Shown: positions 1-12,000 of the stretch, piece by piece
How positions within the stretch are numbered: the first letter of the stretch is position 1
How the letters are laid out: each line of letters opens with the position of its first letter
Assembly (NCBI GenBank): GCA_030248295.1
Contig: JASANH010000986.1
Span: forward strand, 124,001-188,000
Origin: Mesodorylaimus sp. YZB2_4
Lineage: Eukaryota; Nematoda; Enoplea; Dorylaimida; Dorylaimidae
DNA length: 64,000 nucleotides
Direction of reading: 5' to 3'
Translations under genes and position numbers: made by a program
The notes under the pieces: model-generated
What the model was told of the DNA's origin: nothing
Seen by the model: the letters and a program-made list of their open reading frames with translations, nothing else
The model's database searches: none

Positions 1-1325
1 TGCAAAACGCCAAGGACTGCCAGTCGCTGCTCAAGAAATACCTGACGGCCGATGTGTTGGCGAAACTGAAGGGCCGGAAGACGAAGCTGGGCGCCACCCT
101 GTTGGACGTCATCCAGTCGGGTAAGTGCGGTCAGCTCTGGGGAGGGGCCTTCGAACAGGGACACTCCTCATCGGCTTTCACGATTTAGGAGTAAAGAACC
201 TGGACAGCGGCGTCGGCGTGCACGCTCCGGACGCGGAGGCCTACACGACGTTCAAAGAACTCTTCGATCCGATCATTCAAGACTACCACGGCGGATTCAA
301 ACCGACCGATCGTCAGCCTGCCACCGATCTCGGCGAATCGCGCATCGGCGAACTCAAGGACCTCGATCCCGAGAAAAAGTTCATCATCTCGACCCGAATC
401 CGATGCGGCCGCTCGCTCGCCGGCTACCCCTTCAACCCGTGTCTCACCGAAGCCGTAAGTGCACGTTTCTCACAGCAGGTTGGGAGAGGACGTGACAGAC
501 TGCGCCTTCCTTGCAGAACTACAAGGAGATGGAAGCCAAGGTGAAGAAGATCTTCGAGAACATCCCGGACCCCGAGCTGCAAGGCACCTACTACCCGTTG
601 ACTGGCATGACCAAGGAAGTGCAGAATCAGCTGATCGCCGACCACTTCCTCTTCAAGGAAGGAGACAGGTGCGTGCTCTCTCCTCGCTCTTCACCCGAGC
701 CACGGCAACCCGCCATTCCAGGTTCCTGCAAGCCGCCAACGCCTGTCGCTACTGGCCGAACGGACGCGGCATCTTCCACAACAAGAACAAGACCTTCCTG
801 GTCTGGGTCAACGAAGAAGATCATCTGCGCATCATCAGCATGCAGGAGGGCGGCGATGTCGGAAAGGTGCTCGACCGTCTGATTCGGGTAAGCCATTGTC
901 GTTCGCTGCCTTGCCTCCTCAACTAAGCTTCTCGACCTTGTCAGGGCGTGAAAATCATTGAAAAGCAGGCACCGTTCTCGCGCGACGATCGTCTGGGGTG
1001 GCTGACGTTCTGCCCGACCAATCTGGGAACGACCGTTCGCGCCTCGGTCCACATCAAGATTCCCAAAGTGTCCGCCCGGTCGGACTTCAAGAAGATCTGC
1101 GCCGACATGAAACTGCAAATCCGAGGTGAGTGCGCCCAGACTGGCTCTTGCCCTGATCGCAAGTGAGGAATCCTCGTTGCAGGCATCCACGGCGAGCACA
1201 GCGAAACCGAAGGCGGCGTGTACGACGTGTCGAACAAGGCTCGTTTGGGGCTGACCGAGTTCCAGGCCGTCAAGATGATGTACGACGGGGTGAAGAAGCT
1301 GATCGAAATGGAGAAGAGCGGTTGA
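1..1325 (+). CDS. Arginine kinase, 3' part of gene (N-terminus outside window)
   Basis: Phosphagen kinase that reversibly transfers phosphate from ATP to L-arginine, buffering cytosolic ATP. Exons read as 1-120 (partial), 189-454, 517-668, 722-887, 945-1125 and 1183-1325; introns are 53-68 nt with GT-AG ends, and all exon phases agree. About 300 residues of a roughly 355-residue family are present, so only the first 50-60 are missing upstream. Visible family signatures are [10 protein letters not shown] (guanidino-kinase ATP-binding block), NEEDHLR and CPTNLGT with the reactive cysteine. The protein ends KLIEMEKSG, as arginine kinases usually do. No damage is seen. Creatine kinase is less likely given the [15 protein letters not shown] block and the invertebrate context. 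Confidence 0.96.
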
Positions 1326-1414
1326 GGGCGAGCAAGCCAGTGATGAGCCAGCGATCAGTGATCGTGCTTTTCTAGTGCGGATGTTTGTAGCGAATCCTCG
1401 AAATGCTTGAACTA

Positions 1415-1810
1415 AAAACCACGTAGAAAAAGGGCACGCGTTTCGCAGCAAATGGCAACGTTCGTGAGAACATGGCCTCCACGGTATCTTGGGCCTCGTT
1501 GCAAAAAGTCAGAAGTCAAGTTCTTTAGGACGAGTTTCAGGTCAGGCGGCTATGGAAGCAACTTTGACGCTTCGTCCGCTCTGTTTCCAAACGACAATTT
1601 CTTGGTGCACTTGGTGGGTTATCCTGACCAGCATTTCACCTGGTCCTCGACCTTATCTCTGTACCGTTAGAACAAGTACACAGTTGTTTGTAGTTGTCGT
1701 AACGAGTTGGCTAGTCCTGACAACGGCAACCTGGTCATGCCAGCTAATAACTGGCGGCTGGAAAGAATGGTGGTTCGCAATAATGGTCTGGTCGAGGGTG
1801 TTCGTGGGAT
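1415..1810 (+). repeat. Dispersed repeat D, copy 1
   Basis: Two blocks recur in the same order and orientation at 5263-5445. The first is around 1421-1490 (a TAGAAA-AGGGCACG start, then GGCAAC and GTGGCCTC-like words). The second is around 1731-1800 (GGTCATGYCAGCTAATAACTGG, then TGGTCTGGTYGAG-like). The spacing between blocks is longer in this copy. The class of element is unknown, and boundaries are approximate. Confidence 0.55.
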
Positions 1811-2069
1811 ATGTGCACCCCTGAGAATTTTTCCAAGGTTTTTCCAGCCAAGAGTTTGATTTGATTGCATCAATTATCAAGGAGGGAAGGAAAGAAGGGT
1901 AGAAAATGAAGGACTATGCTTGGCTGGCTAATGTCATCATTCTAAGATGGTCCAGGGTTCTACCCTTTGTAGTGCAAAAGAACAGGCATTAATAGAATTT
2001 GATCGCGGAAAAGAGAAAAGATCCTAATATATTATTTTTTCACACACCCCCCTCTTTTCCCCGCGCTTC

Positions 2070-2087
2070 GGGGGGCCCGGGCCCCCC
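2070..2087. repeat. 18-nt perfect GC palindrome
   Basis: Six G, CCCGGG, six C: a perfect self-complementary 18-mer, directly preceded by a small CCCCGCGCTTCGGGG hairpin. It lies in a spacer; function unknown. Confidence 0.6.
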
Positions 2088-2209
2088 AAATGCCACTACA
2101 CTGTAGTTACTGTAGCGTCTCGGGTTTCCAAATTCATCCCTGTGTTTGATGAAGATCACACTTATAAATGATCAGCAATCAGGTCAGAACTAATTGATAT
2201 TCGTTTCAG

Positions 2210-2949
2210 GGAAACTTTGGCCAAATACGGCGTGCCAAGCTGCTGCCGGCCAGCCAGGAAAAGAAGAGACGGTGTCCGTGAAAATCCTGACGGCACACAG
2301 CTTGGAGGAAGATCACAAACAGTGCCTGGCCGAGGCGAAGATCATGCGCCTGCTCTACCACGCCGTGGACGTCGTCGCTATCCGCGGAATGTCGCTTGGA
2401 GCCGGACCGCTGGGATCGCCGCAGCTGCATCTGATCCTCGAGTACTGCAGTGGTAGCGGACTGGCCGTGTGCTTTCTAATGTATCATTCCTAAGGTTTTT
2501 GGGTCTTTTAGCCGAATCGCTGGACAGGCTGTTGGAGCAGGACAAGCAAACGGAAGAGGTCAAAGCGCGCAGTTTGCTGGACGCGGCCAAAGGGTGCATG
2601 CAACCTTCATGATCGCGACATCTTCCACAGGTAAGCCGAGGATAGGGCTCGTCTTCGCTTGCAATGGTGTTCTTTTCAGGGACATCATCACTCGGAACTG
2701 CCTGGCTCACAAGGTGGGCAAGCAAACAGTCGTGAAGATCACCGACTTTGGCCTGTCGAGGTTGGAACTGGACCACAACGAACTCGCCACCAAGCGGAAG
2801 CGGTCCGTCTTTTCCATTCCGCCGGAGTCGTTGCAGACGCGAGAGTGGACGAAATCGAGCGAAGTTTGGAGCTTCGTCATCCTGATCAGCAAGGGCCATA
2901 ATCCGTACGAGCAATACTTCAACCGTCAGAAGATGGACTGCGCGTCATG
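2210..2949 (+). pseudogene. Tyrosine protein kinase domain, degenerate
   Basis: Pieces of a kinase domain lie in order but in different frames. A glycine loop GNFGQIRRA starts at 2210 after a TTTCAG acceptor. Then come SVKIL (the ATP-binding lysine region) in another frame, LHLILEYC, and HDRDIFHRDIITRN spread over an intron at about 2632-2679. Next are KITDFGLSR (DFG motif) and IPPESL, EWTKSSEVWSF and NPYEQY (alpha-F helix region). At least two frameshifts are needed: one between the glycine loop and the lysine strand, one before the HRD loop. The RDI..RN and DFGLSR motifs are of tyrosine-kinase type. Nothing supports an intact N- or C-terminal remainder, so this is a relic or a badly damaged copy. 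Confidence 0.75.
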
Positions 2950-4740
2950 ATGAAGTATATACACCACTGCGCTCTGCGCTACAATTGCAACAAAACGGAT
3001 TCCAGTTGAATGACAAGCAATCTGTCTCGCTACGCAGTATGTTGCATACAGACATCATCGTGTACACCATGCAAATTATCAGCGCACCGCCCGTCAATTG
3101 TATTTTCCCTTCCCTGAGGAGAAAACAGATTCTAGGCGAGTGAGCGCAGAAATCGGAACCAAATGACACGCTTAGAACGAACGAACACTGATTAGATTGT
3201 GAGAAAACCCCCATGAAGACACTCAATCCTTGCTGCTGCCAATGTGTGATGCTCGCCAAGAATGGTTAGGGGAGAACAATCAAGCTGCAGGAGGCAACAA
3301 TATACACAACTGACCATTATCCAATCGAATTGAGGCTTTGGACACTGGTCATTCTTTCTTGCATTTAACAGTTTGGCGTGACTTGAAACGGCATTGGACC
3401 ACGAGGATGTTATGTACTGTACTGTCTGCGAGAAGCTAATTTTTTAAAATTGGCGGGGGCCCGCACCCCAAACCCTCTCGGGCGCCCTCGGATCGCGCCT
3501 TCGGCGCTCATTTTGAACAACCAAACTGGACTCCATTTTCAATTTAGCCACATCCGTCTCTTGGACTTTGCGGGACGCACTAAATTGGCATATTTATGCA
3601 AATTTTTTGTTGGCACCCCACGACCCTTAAATCCTGCGTACGCCCCTGCCCTCGGCCACATACCGCTGACACAGTCTTGCTGAGGGACTCATAGACTGAC
3701 ATCTCGTCGTTTCTCTCTCCGGGTTTGCTTGTAGTCCTCACCAGCTTCTTACTGCATAGTGGGGAAAACACTGACAATCAGCGTATTTGATCGCTCCTTT
3801 GGATAAACTCCTTGTCTAGGCTGAACCTGAGTCACGTCTTGTGCTATGTTCGCTTCGTGCAAGCGTGAAGACGCATAATCGAGCGATAGGTCCAGAGAAA
3901 GACAAACAAAAGGCCACGCAGCCATCCAGCACTGGGCGGCTCGCGAGCGACAACAGCAACAATAGCCCCCACCTAGTCTCTATCAGATCATTGTTTGAAT
4001 ATCACGCTCTTTGCGATAACAAACACCTGCCTGAAAATATTTGGCTCCAGAAATTGCCGAAAATCGAGGCCTAGATTGAGCAGCGCGCGATTGGTCCAAC
4101 AGCGACGATCCATCAGGAAAAACGATACTAGGACCTCCTCAACGAGGCAACAACTCCAGTCTGGCTATTGAAGTCCTTGGCCTATCCCAGGGCAAACTAG
4201 GGCCAACGGAGGGCCTTAGCCACAGAGCGAACCCACGTAGCCCACGACGCCTCGTGTATCGTTTATACGTCAACCACACAAGGGCCGTTTAGGCTCACAA
4301 TTCGGAGGGCGGTTGCATGCGTCGATCCTGACTGGGCTACTGTCGGAAGCACGAATCGTCCAGAGTGCAATTCAGGCCAGGAACTCGATACCAGTCACCG
4401 CCCAATTACCGCAAATCATACCAGCCACTCGGCATCGATCTCGCTCTCACTCTCGTGTCTGGCCCTGATCCAGGAAAGGCGAGCCAGTTCCCTGAACCAG
4501 TGCCATTGCCAGGTGCAGATAAGGTATCCCCGCCTATTGCTCTAGTGCAGTTGCTGGCGTGGCGTGGAATGGGATTCTACGCAAGGCTGCCTTGTGATCT
4601 GTTTGATCTATTGTGTCTACTGCTGCAGGTGTCTTACATACAATACTGTCTGAAGTCTGAGAATTTGGAAAGACGCGATCAGACGATCGTCTAGAGTGGT
4701 CCTAGCTGATAAGGCGGAGCACGAGCATCATGATCATATT
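2950..4740. other. Spacer, no gene recognised
   Basis: Short ORFs on both strands show no family motif. A GC-rich stretch near 3455-3510 with small hairpins is the only visible peculiarity. Confidence 0.5.
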
Positions 4741-4911
4741 GTAGCCCTCATGCCCAGCGGTCGGGAGATCGATACCTCCCCTGGCTGCGAGACGTCAACC
4801 TCTCCAGTTGATGTTTCTAGGGCAAGTATAGTCGCGACCAGTTCCAGTTATATGCCCTAGAGACTTCTGTCTCGACTATCTCCCGCCGTCTGGGTGCACT
4901 GGTTACAATAT
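4741..4911 (+). repeat. Structured element B, copy B1
   Basis: Shares with the copies at 20597, 27105 and 50219 the order GATCGATAC-TCCC, CTGGCTG, ACGTCAACC, GTTGATGTTTC, GTATAGTCGC, CTCCCGCC, GGTTACA. Its ends pair (GTAGCC with GGTTAC). The 3' hairpin reads GAGAC-TTCT-GTCTC where the best copy has GCCGAC-TTCG-GTCGGC, so the stem is kept with different bases. Confidence 0.7.
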
Positions 4912-5117
4912 TGAAAGGCTGACTGTCAAATGCGAGCCGCTCGTAAATAAAAAGCTCGTATAATCTAAGAAACCTTCCAAATCCCTTTCCGAATTTCCAT
5001 TTTGCCCAGGCTGCTGAATCCTGCTACTACTCGCAGCAGGATTTCAATGGTCACAATACTGTCAGTATTCCTGTCGTGCCTTTACAATAAGCACTCCAGC
5101 GATGCCCGCACTAGGAG

Positions 5118-5222
5118 CTTACGATGGCCGAATGGATCAAGGCGAGCGATTTCAAATCCAGTAAAGTGTACAGTCGTAGAATGGTACGAGTTCAATTCCC
5201 GTTGAAGATTCTAAATTTTTTC
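5118..5222 (+). pseudogene. Leu/Ser-tRNA-like pseudogene
   Basis: Type II tRNA features appear in order. An A-box/D-arm TGGCCGAATGG...AAGGC is followed by an anticodon-like loop TTTCAAA and a variable region. A B-box GAGTTCAATTCCC then leads into a run of six T. The anticodon stem has three of five pairs broken and the acceptor ends do not pair, so it is unlikely to make a functional tRNA. The T-arm plus T-run end recurs elsewhere in the window (22430, 34360, 37245, and 17880 on the minus strand). Confidence 0.6.
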
Positions 5223-5262
5223 CCTACAGTATCTCCAATTGTTTTCTACAGTACTGCGACTG

Positions 5263-5445
5263 AAATCACGCGTAGAAATAGGGCACGTATTTTGCAGCCA
5301 AAAGCTGGATGGCAACCTTTGCGAGCACAGTGGCCTCGTACAGAAGTCCAAAGATTCATCGGTCATGTCAGCTAATAACTGGTGGCTCTCACTGGCAGAA
5401 AGCATGTTTTCCAAAAATAGTCTGGTTGAGCTTGACCAGCGCGAT
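5263..5445 (+). repeat. Dispersed repeat D, copy 2
   Basis: Second, shorter copy of the repeat at 1415-1810, with the same two word blocks in the same orientation and closer together. No coding signal. Confidence 0.55.
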
Positions 5446-5629
5446 CGCATAGCCTAAACAGTGGCAAGGCCACAGAAGAAAAATATTGCTATTGAAAAGG
5501 ATATTGCAGCCGATTGAAGGCATTGCAACCGAGTCAAGGTCATGGCATAACAAAAATATCAAAAGTAACAAATTCAGAAATCATCAAAATTAATAGAATA
5601 TGAAAACTAATTAACCAAAAAACCTGCCT

Positions 5630-7896
5630 CTAAGTTTCAGTAGTGAGTTCTTTCAACTCAATTTCTCTCTTCTCACGAGTCACCATCTGATAGTGCTTCT
5701 TCGTGCAGAACAATGGGAGCAGCACGACACCTGCAAACACGAACGAAATGCCCGACAAGACCAATGGCATAAATGTAGAACCGGAAAATGCGTCCATCAT
5801 GGCACCTGAAAGAGGAAAAAAGTTATGATATCACTCATCGACATAACGAACTGTACGATGAAAGAATGTTCCTGTTTTAGCACATCACCAAACGCCTATG
5901 CGCACTCGAAGGTGACGTGACATTCTACAAAAAATGATTTCCCAGACCGCGAGTCGAACACTCGTCGTTAACTGCGCACCTGGCGTGAGAGGCAGACGCA
6001 ACCCGTCAGGCCGCGAGCCCAAAGTCTTATGTATCCAAAGCCAATACAGAAAAGCGCCCGCCAGTCATGCACAGCTACACTTTTTTCGCGAGAACATTCT
6101 CTCATCGAATCATCAGCCCGAATCCATGGGCTCAAATTTTGCACAAAGAACGATGCAAACATTAACAAGGCCCAGGTCCTTGCTGCCATGCTTACCTGCA
6201 ATAGGCGATCCCATGAACGCACCACTTCCCATGAACAGTAGCATCATCCCGTACACATCGCCCAGTTGAGTCAGGCCGAACAGATCCAAGCAGACCACAG
6301 CGATCAAGGCGCCAGTGATTCCATCAGTCATGCCGAAGGAGCAACACAAAAAGAAATAGGCGATTACGCGGTGATCGTGCGATTGAAGATAAGGCACAGC
6401 ATTGAACGCTAAGACGATCAGGCCACGAAGGATGTGCATAAGTGCGTATATGAACCATCGAGGAATGCGTTGAGTGGACATGAACGATACGGACAATCGA
6501 CCCACAATCGATACCCCACCAACACACGAGAACATGGCCGATGCTAACGATTCGTCGATTCGCTGCACTGTGAGCTCACGGTAGATGAAAGTCATGAAGA
6601 TGTAGTAGCCGATACTGTGCGTTAGAATGTTCGAACATAGCATGACGATATTTGGCGATAATTCGTGGCATTTCTCCACAACATGCTGTCGTATAAATTG
6701 CAATAAGTTAAACTTGCTTGCCCTTTGTTCGACGTTGGTGACGGCCCCCTTTCGCAGATGTTTCTCGACCACAGCACCGCTGACCATTAATTGAAGAACG
6801 AGACCTGCTGTGATCAACAACGCTCCTCGCCACGACCATTGATCGATAAGGTATTTGAAGAAGAGGGGGAAAATCAGACCACCAACTCCATCACCAACAT
6901 TCTGCAGCGATATGGCGACGTGTCGATCGTGGTCGTGGAAACTATGGGCCACAGCCACTGGCATCAAACAACGAGCGATTCCTTGGCCGAGTCCTAAGCA
7001 CAGACTTGATTATACATTGTAGAAGAGGATGGGAAAACAAGAGCGCCTGTACTGCATGCTACTACACACACCCTGGTCAGCGACAAGTATGTGTTCCCTA
7101 GCCCTCGAATGCGCTGTAGAGTGCTTGGCTATGGATAAGGTATGACATGGCCCAACAGCAGTTCCTCTGCGTTCCGATTGAGATAAAATTTCAAGTGGGC
7201 TCTGTTAGGGGATACCAAACTAGGTAGGTTCTCCAAAAAAGGCGTCTACACCAGTGCACACACCATGCTCACAGGGAGTCGAGGGTCTTCTGCGCCATGA
7301 ATACCTGTTTGCTGTAATGCCCACTGGGGGATCCATTTGGGGAGTTTTGGGGCCCACCGCGTGACATGGAGGCCCTCCCGCATGCAATCGTGTCCCACAT
7401 AAAGAACTATTCCACAGTGCATACCATTCATAACACCCAGGCAGATAATCATTTGCACAAAATCCGTTGCCTGAGATGCCAATGCTACTCCGATACTCGC
7501 CACAAGACCACCACCCATCACCAAATATTTTGATTCTACTTTCTTTGCCAAAATACTCGCTACGATACCTGCAAAAAATCCCCGCATAATCGGCACTTCG
7601 GTTCTGACGGAAGTAACTAATAATCTTGAACAAAAAGTCCAAAATTTTGATTCAGCCAATTCACGCAGAAGACTCAAATCCAAAAAAGAAACATCCAGAT
7701 TATTTTCCAACTGACCTGTTCCTTCCAATAAGCCGATAGCAGTGGAAAATACAGCAGCGATCTTGGCATTGTCCCACGATGCGAACGTGTCTTTGAACTC
7801 AATGTAGAATAGGCCCATGCAGACAACCGTGCCCGTCGTCACCACTCGACTCAGGAAGGCACCAAACAACACTAGCCATTTCCAAGGCACATCCAT
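5630..7896 (-). CDS. SLC16/monocarboxylate-transporter-like MFS protein
   Basis: Predicted 12-helix plasma-membrane carrier of the major facilitator superfamily. Exons are 7896-7716, 7568-7425, 6993-6196 and 5805-5630, giving 432 residues, normal for the family. The start is the ATG of MDVPWKWLVLFGAF, which corresponds to the conserved (PDGG)WGW..V start of MCT transmembrane helix 1. Then come the helix 4 region (YLVMGGGLVASIGVALASQ), GLGQGIAR, and NVGDGVGGLIFP with WSWRGALLI. The C-terminal half has GRLS and a FGMTDGITGALI block. The tail after the last helix is a short charged cytosolic segment ending ELTTET. The substrate cannot be read from sequence; the signature differs from true lactate transporters. 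The third intron carries a SINE A copy. Confidence 0.85.
5868..6010 (-). repeat. SINE-like element A, copy A1 (in an MCT intron)
   Basis: On the minus strand it has a tRNA-like B box (GAGTGTTCGACTCGCGG). This is followed 3' by a conserved tail containing the complements of TCGAAGGTGAC and CATCACCAAACGCCTATGCG. The same head and tail recur at 19806, 31690, 35815, 42160 and 61985. Confidence 0.7.
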
Positions 7897-9095
7897 TTCA
7901 CAACACCAATTGCCCCGATCACCCTCTCTCGACAAACACCGACCTGATCACCATGGGTTCACTAGAACAGAACGTCAAATGCGATGCCGAACATGACCAG
8001 TCGCAAAGGTGGTCGACGGGTTTCGTCGATGGAACGAAGGTTTTTACAAGGAATTAGGCAACATGATACGTCAAACAAAAGCGCAGACTTTACTCTTTCA
8101 GAAAATCTAGCTCCTAGAGAAAGTCGCCAAGTTTTTAGATTTGAGGTTCATTTTTAGTGACCTTCGGTTATTTGGGAGGGGTGTGTCATGGAGACCTTTT
8201 TAGAGGAATTCAGAGGGATTTAGAGGAGTCTTGATGTGCATCACGATCTCTGCAAACTAAAGACTTTTCGCGAAAATACCGCGTATTTCTCTTGACCATT
8301 TGTTGAAAAATGGCAAGCTTTTGACCTCCTAACAAACCGAAAGGTCTCGAAAAATGAAGAATAAACGTCCAAATGTACAAAACTCGACAGACTCGTCTGA
8401 AAACTAGATTTGCCGATAAAGCAAAGTCTGTATTTTTTCTTTACTATATCACTTTACCTAATCCATTTCCAAAAAGCGTGGCTCAACCAACGCAAAGCGC
8501 TTACTACCTGGGTTTTCCTGGCACCTTCTTCCGCTAGACCCTCCTTCCTTCTCCAACTGCTCCAAAACCCACGCCTATTTATCACCCGTTAAAACAATTA
8601 AGATAACGTAAAGTAAACAAATAGTGGTCTCTACTAGATAGTGCAACTTTATATCCTTCGCTCTCTAGAACCTGTTTACTCAAATCTTTACCTTTCCCTT
8701 TTTAGCTCGCTATCATTTTTCTTAGCAGGTGTGAAATAATGCGAATCCTTCAGCACAGTGATTTGCATCTCGTCGATGGGCAGCAGGTGTATTGTTTGAA
8801 CAGGTGAATATGCTAGCTTCCAGTGCTGCTAACGCAAACATATCTCGCCGACCAAAACACCCACTATTGAACAACACAGTCTGATCTTCCTTCTACAAAC
8901 AGCATTCATAGCATTACAAAGTACAGGGAACTAGCAGCCAGTATCTAACAGAAAATGCCATCGATGAAATCCAACCCGCTCCAGAAACCAGTGAGAAATA
9001 CCATTCCCTCAAATCCCATAAATAAAACATCTGTCATTTACAAGAAGAGCATATTTTTAAGCAAAATCAGCACCAGAGTAAACGGCCGGATGTGC
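7897..9095. other. Spacer between convergently read minus-strand genes
   Basis: No gene, RNA or repeat recognised. AT-rich stretches near 8400-8470 and 8990-9060. It should contain the promoter of the transporter gene (near 7900) and the 3' flank of the epimerase. Confidence 0.5.
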
Positions 9096-12000
9096 TCAAT
9101 TATGTTTCGCCCTTTCACCCCTGGCATAGCCTAACCATCTCTCAGCTGTTTCCAGAAATAGCGGCTCTTTCTCGATCAGGTACAACCATAGGAGCTGATA
9201 TACGTGCACACTGTGGTAATCCCAACGGGCCACATTCGGAGCAATCTTTAACGTCACGTGACGCAGGTCATAGACCGAACCCGACCCAGTGTCGTAAAGT
9301 GGAAGAAGGGCTTTCAATGATTCCAATCCATCCCTGTACAATCTGTCCACAGTTCCATTCCCAGGCAGACATGATCGCAGATCGTACAAGCCCACTAACG
9401 AGTACATGAATCCATTCAGGACGAACGTGCCTGGTCTCGTTGGATACTCCTCGTACCATACGTACTTGGTATCCAAAAATCGATTCCTCACTCCTCCCTT
9501 CTCCGCGTCCACCGTCAACGGGCTGGTTGCTCGAAAAGCGGCATCCAAATACTCTGTCCTCCCAGTTGCATGATACGCTCGACACAACACCGACATGGCG
9601 TGTCCTTGCGCCATGGCCGAATACCAGCCGGCTTCTAATTTCAGGCGGTTGTCGGCCAAAACTCGTTTCACTGGTGTCGGCCAACCACCATTCGAATCTT
9701 GATTGACCAGAAACCAATCGGCGGCGTCTCGGAAATGATCCCAATGAGCCGAGCTACGCACACTCACACCACCCCGTCTTCGAAGCCATCCTTCGCCTCG
9801 AAACGATAAGGCCACTAATCGAACAAGGTCGCCGCTCAATCTATGCCTTTGCTTAGTCGACGATGCTCGCTTGTTACCATTACCATTGTTACCAGCACCA
9901 CCACCAGTCTTCGAATTGGCCGACAAGGCTAAGCCTTTCGAAAAATCCGTCAATAAATTTCTCGTCAATCTACGCCACGAGCCATTCGACCTCTTGCTAC
10001 CATTTCCCTTTTTCTCCCAGGCGCCGAGTCCGTAATAAATCTGATTACGTTCACCGATCGAAATAATCTCCTCCGTATGCACATAGTGCAACGTATAGAA
10101 CGTACGCGTATCCAACTTCTCCAAACTAACGCTAAAGCTGCCGTTCGAACTCGGAGCGAATTTGATTTCCAAACGTAACGTGAATAATTTCTGACTTCCT
10201 CCCACTTCGTCCAATGGAGCGAGTACGCCCGGATTATCCAAACTAGGACCAGTTTGGAAATGAACCAATTCCCCATTCTCTTCAACATTCACCTGCGAAT
10301 TCGGTCCAGCATCCGGTGGAATGCGCCAAACACCGCCCTCAGATCGACCACGTTTCTGCCCCACGTCCGGTTTCGAGTCTTGGTTTATGTCGAATATGAC
10401 TGGCTCGGATTCTGAAAATGACTTTTCGTTAAACATTTAACAATTCCTACCCACATCACATCCATTTAGTAGTTCAAGGATATTCTGACCAGGGAAGTAA
10501 CCTGACGCCTGCGACATAAGCCAAGTTTTGTCCCAAAGGTGGTCAATGACCCATACACGAAGTTTTGACCACTGCCATTACGTGCATGTGTCCTTTCACC
10601 CTCAAGTGTGATGCACTAAAATACGAACATCATCCCAGAAATTTTGGCTGTACTGTATCTGGCCACATAAGAAACAGATCCCCTGGCCCTGGCTTCGCAG
10701 ACGACCCTTCACGAAGTTGGTTACCCTCGCAACCCATCTCATCTTTCCGATCCACATCGCCTCCCAGTGCTTACCTGTCAGATTCCTGCTATAATGTTCC
10801 AATGCGAACTGCGCAATCTGAATGGGATATCGATACGCATTCGACGTCCATTGTACCGACAGAGGGACACCTAAAACGTTTTGACATACAGCCACCGCAA
10901 CGACATCCTGTCCAAAGGTCAATCTGTCCGACCTGGATATGTCACCGATACCAGGCCCATAAATCTTCCCTCTTTCCATGTCACAATACGCTAACGATTC
11001 CATAAATTATCAACTGTGTATTTTGTCTCGATTTCTAATTATCTCCCCCTCCAGAGGTGCGCCCGCGACTGGCACTGTCCAACCTGCTTATTCACCTAAT
11101 GCATCACATATGTCGTTACCCACTCCCATCGAAACCTAACCGACGCCATGTGTGCTTTTGCAATGTCCATCTTGACCACACGTGTGGCCGTGACATTACG
11201 AGCATGATCCCTTTCCAATCACATCATCACTGCCCTCCCAACCAACGGTCCCCACGACGCTCATTTTGTTACAGAATAACATGTTAACCCTGTCCTTGTT
11301 ATGAAGTCGAACATTTTTAGGCTACGAGGTCGAACGGAAGAAACATTGACACATTCTATTCTTTTCCGCATTAACCCAAGCAAGAGTACACCCGGCCCGT
11401 TGCTTCCATATATGGTTATAACGAAAACAACTCGGCCCTAGTCGTCACAGCAACTGCTCCTGCCTAGTTACTAGGTCCAACGAGAAAAGTGCAACCTACA
11501 ACTGGTGTATGTCACGGCGAGAAAAAGAGCACACCCCTTCCCCCATACGAACGGTCGTCCATCCAAGCGAACACATCTTACGTACACAATCAACCTAAAC
11601 CTATTGCACACCCCTCCTTACTCTCAATACACCCCATCATCGCTCTTCCTTTAAACCATGCTAGACTAGTCCGTGATGACATGAAATTTATTCTTAGTAA
11701 AAACCTCTTAACGTACAGAAGCACCAGCTAGCCTCGTCCGACCGATTAGCCTATTTATCATTCGTTTATTGCTAGCTAACTTTCTGGCACCACGCTTCTG
11801 CTTCGCATGCGCATTAGCTAGCATCAAAATCGGCTTTGATGCCATCGCGTACGAGCCGACCCCCCTTCGTTACACTTGAGTAACGACAAACCAAGACGAA
11901 ACAAATTAGACGGCAAACCAGCGCTGTCTCGAGTATCTTAGACATGTCAGTCAAAAACCCATTCGCTTTCAATCTCCCAACACCCGCCTCGAATTCAGGA

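Larger units (their letters stand above)
1326..2209. other. Spacer with one copy of repeat D
   Basis: No gene recognised. It contains a copy of a repeat found again at 5263-5445 and an 18-nt GC palindrome at 2070-2087. Short ORFs here match nothing and overlap the repeat. Confidence 0.6.

Noticed and set aside
424-1451. Minus-strand ORFs of 73-274 codons
   Set aside because: They are shadows of the arginine kinase exons on the opposite strand.
5118-5222. Functional tRNA with a TCA anticodon (selenocysteine or suppressor)
   Set aside because: Anticodon and acceptor stems do not pair and the T-stem has a mismatch; it is a pseudogene or SINE head.
7246-7420. Extra C-terminal coding sequence after MHCGIVLYVG in the transporter
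   Set aside because: It is read-through into intron 2; the donor at 7424 restores the MNGLGQGIAR family sequence in exon 3.
10602-11003. 133-codon ORF as a separate gene
   Set aside because: Only 10870-10775 is coding, as exon 3 of the epimerase; the rest is flanking intron.
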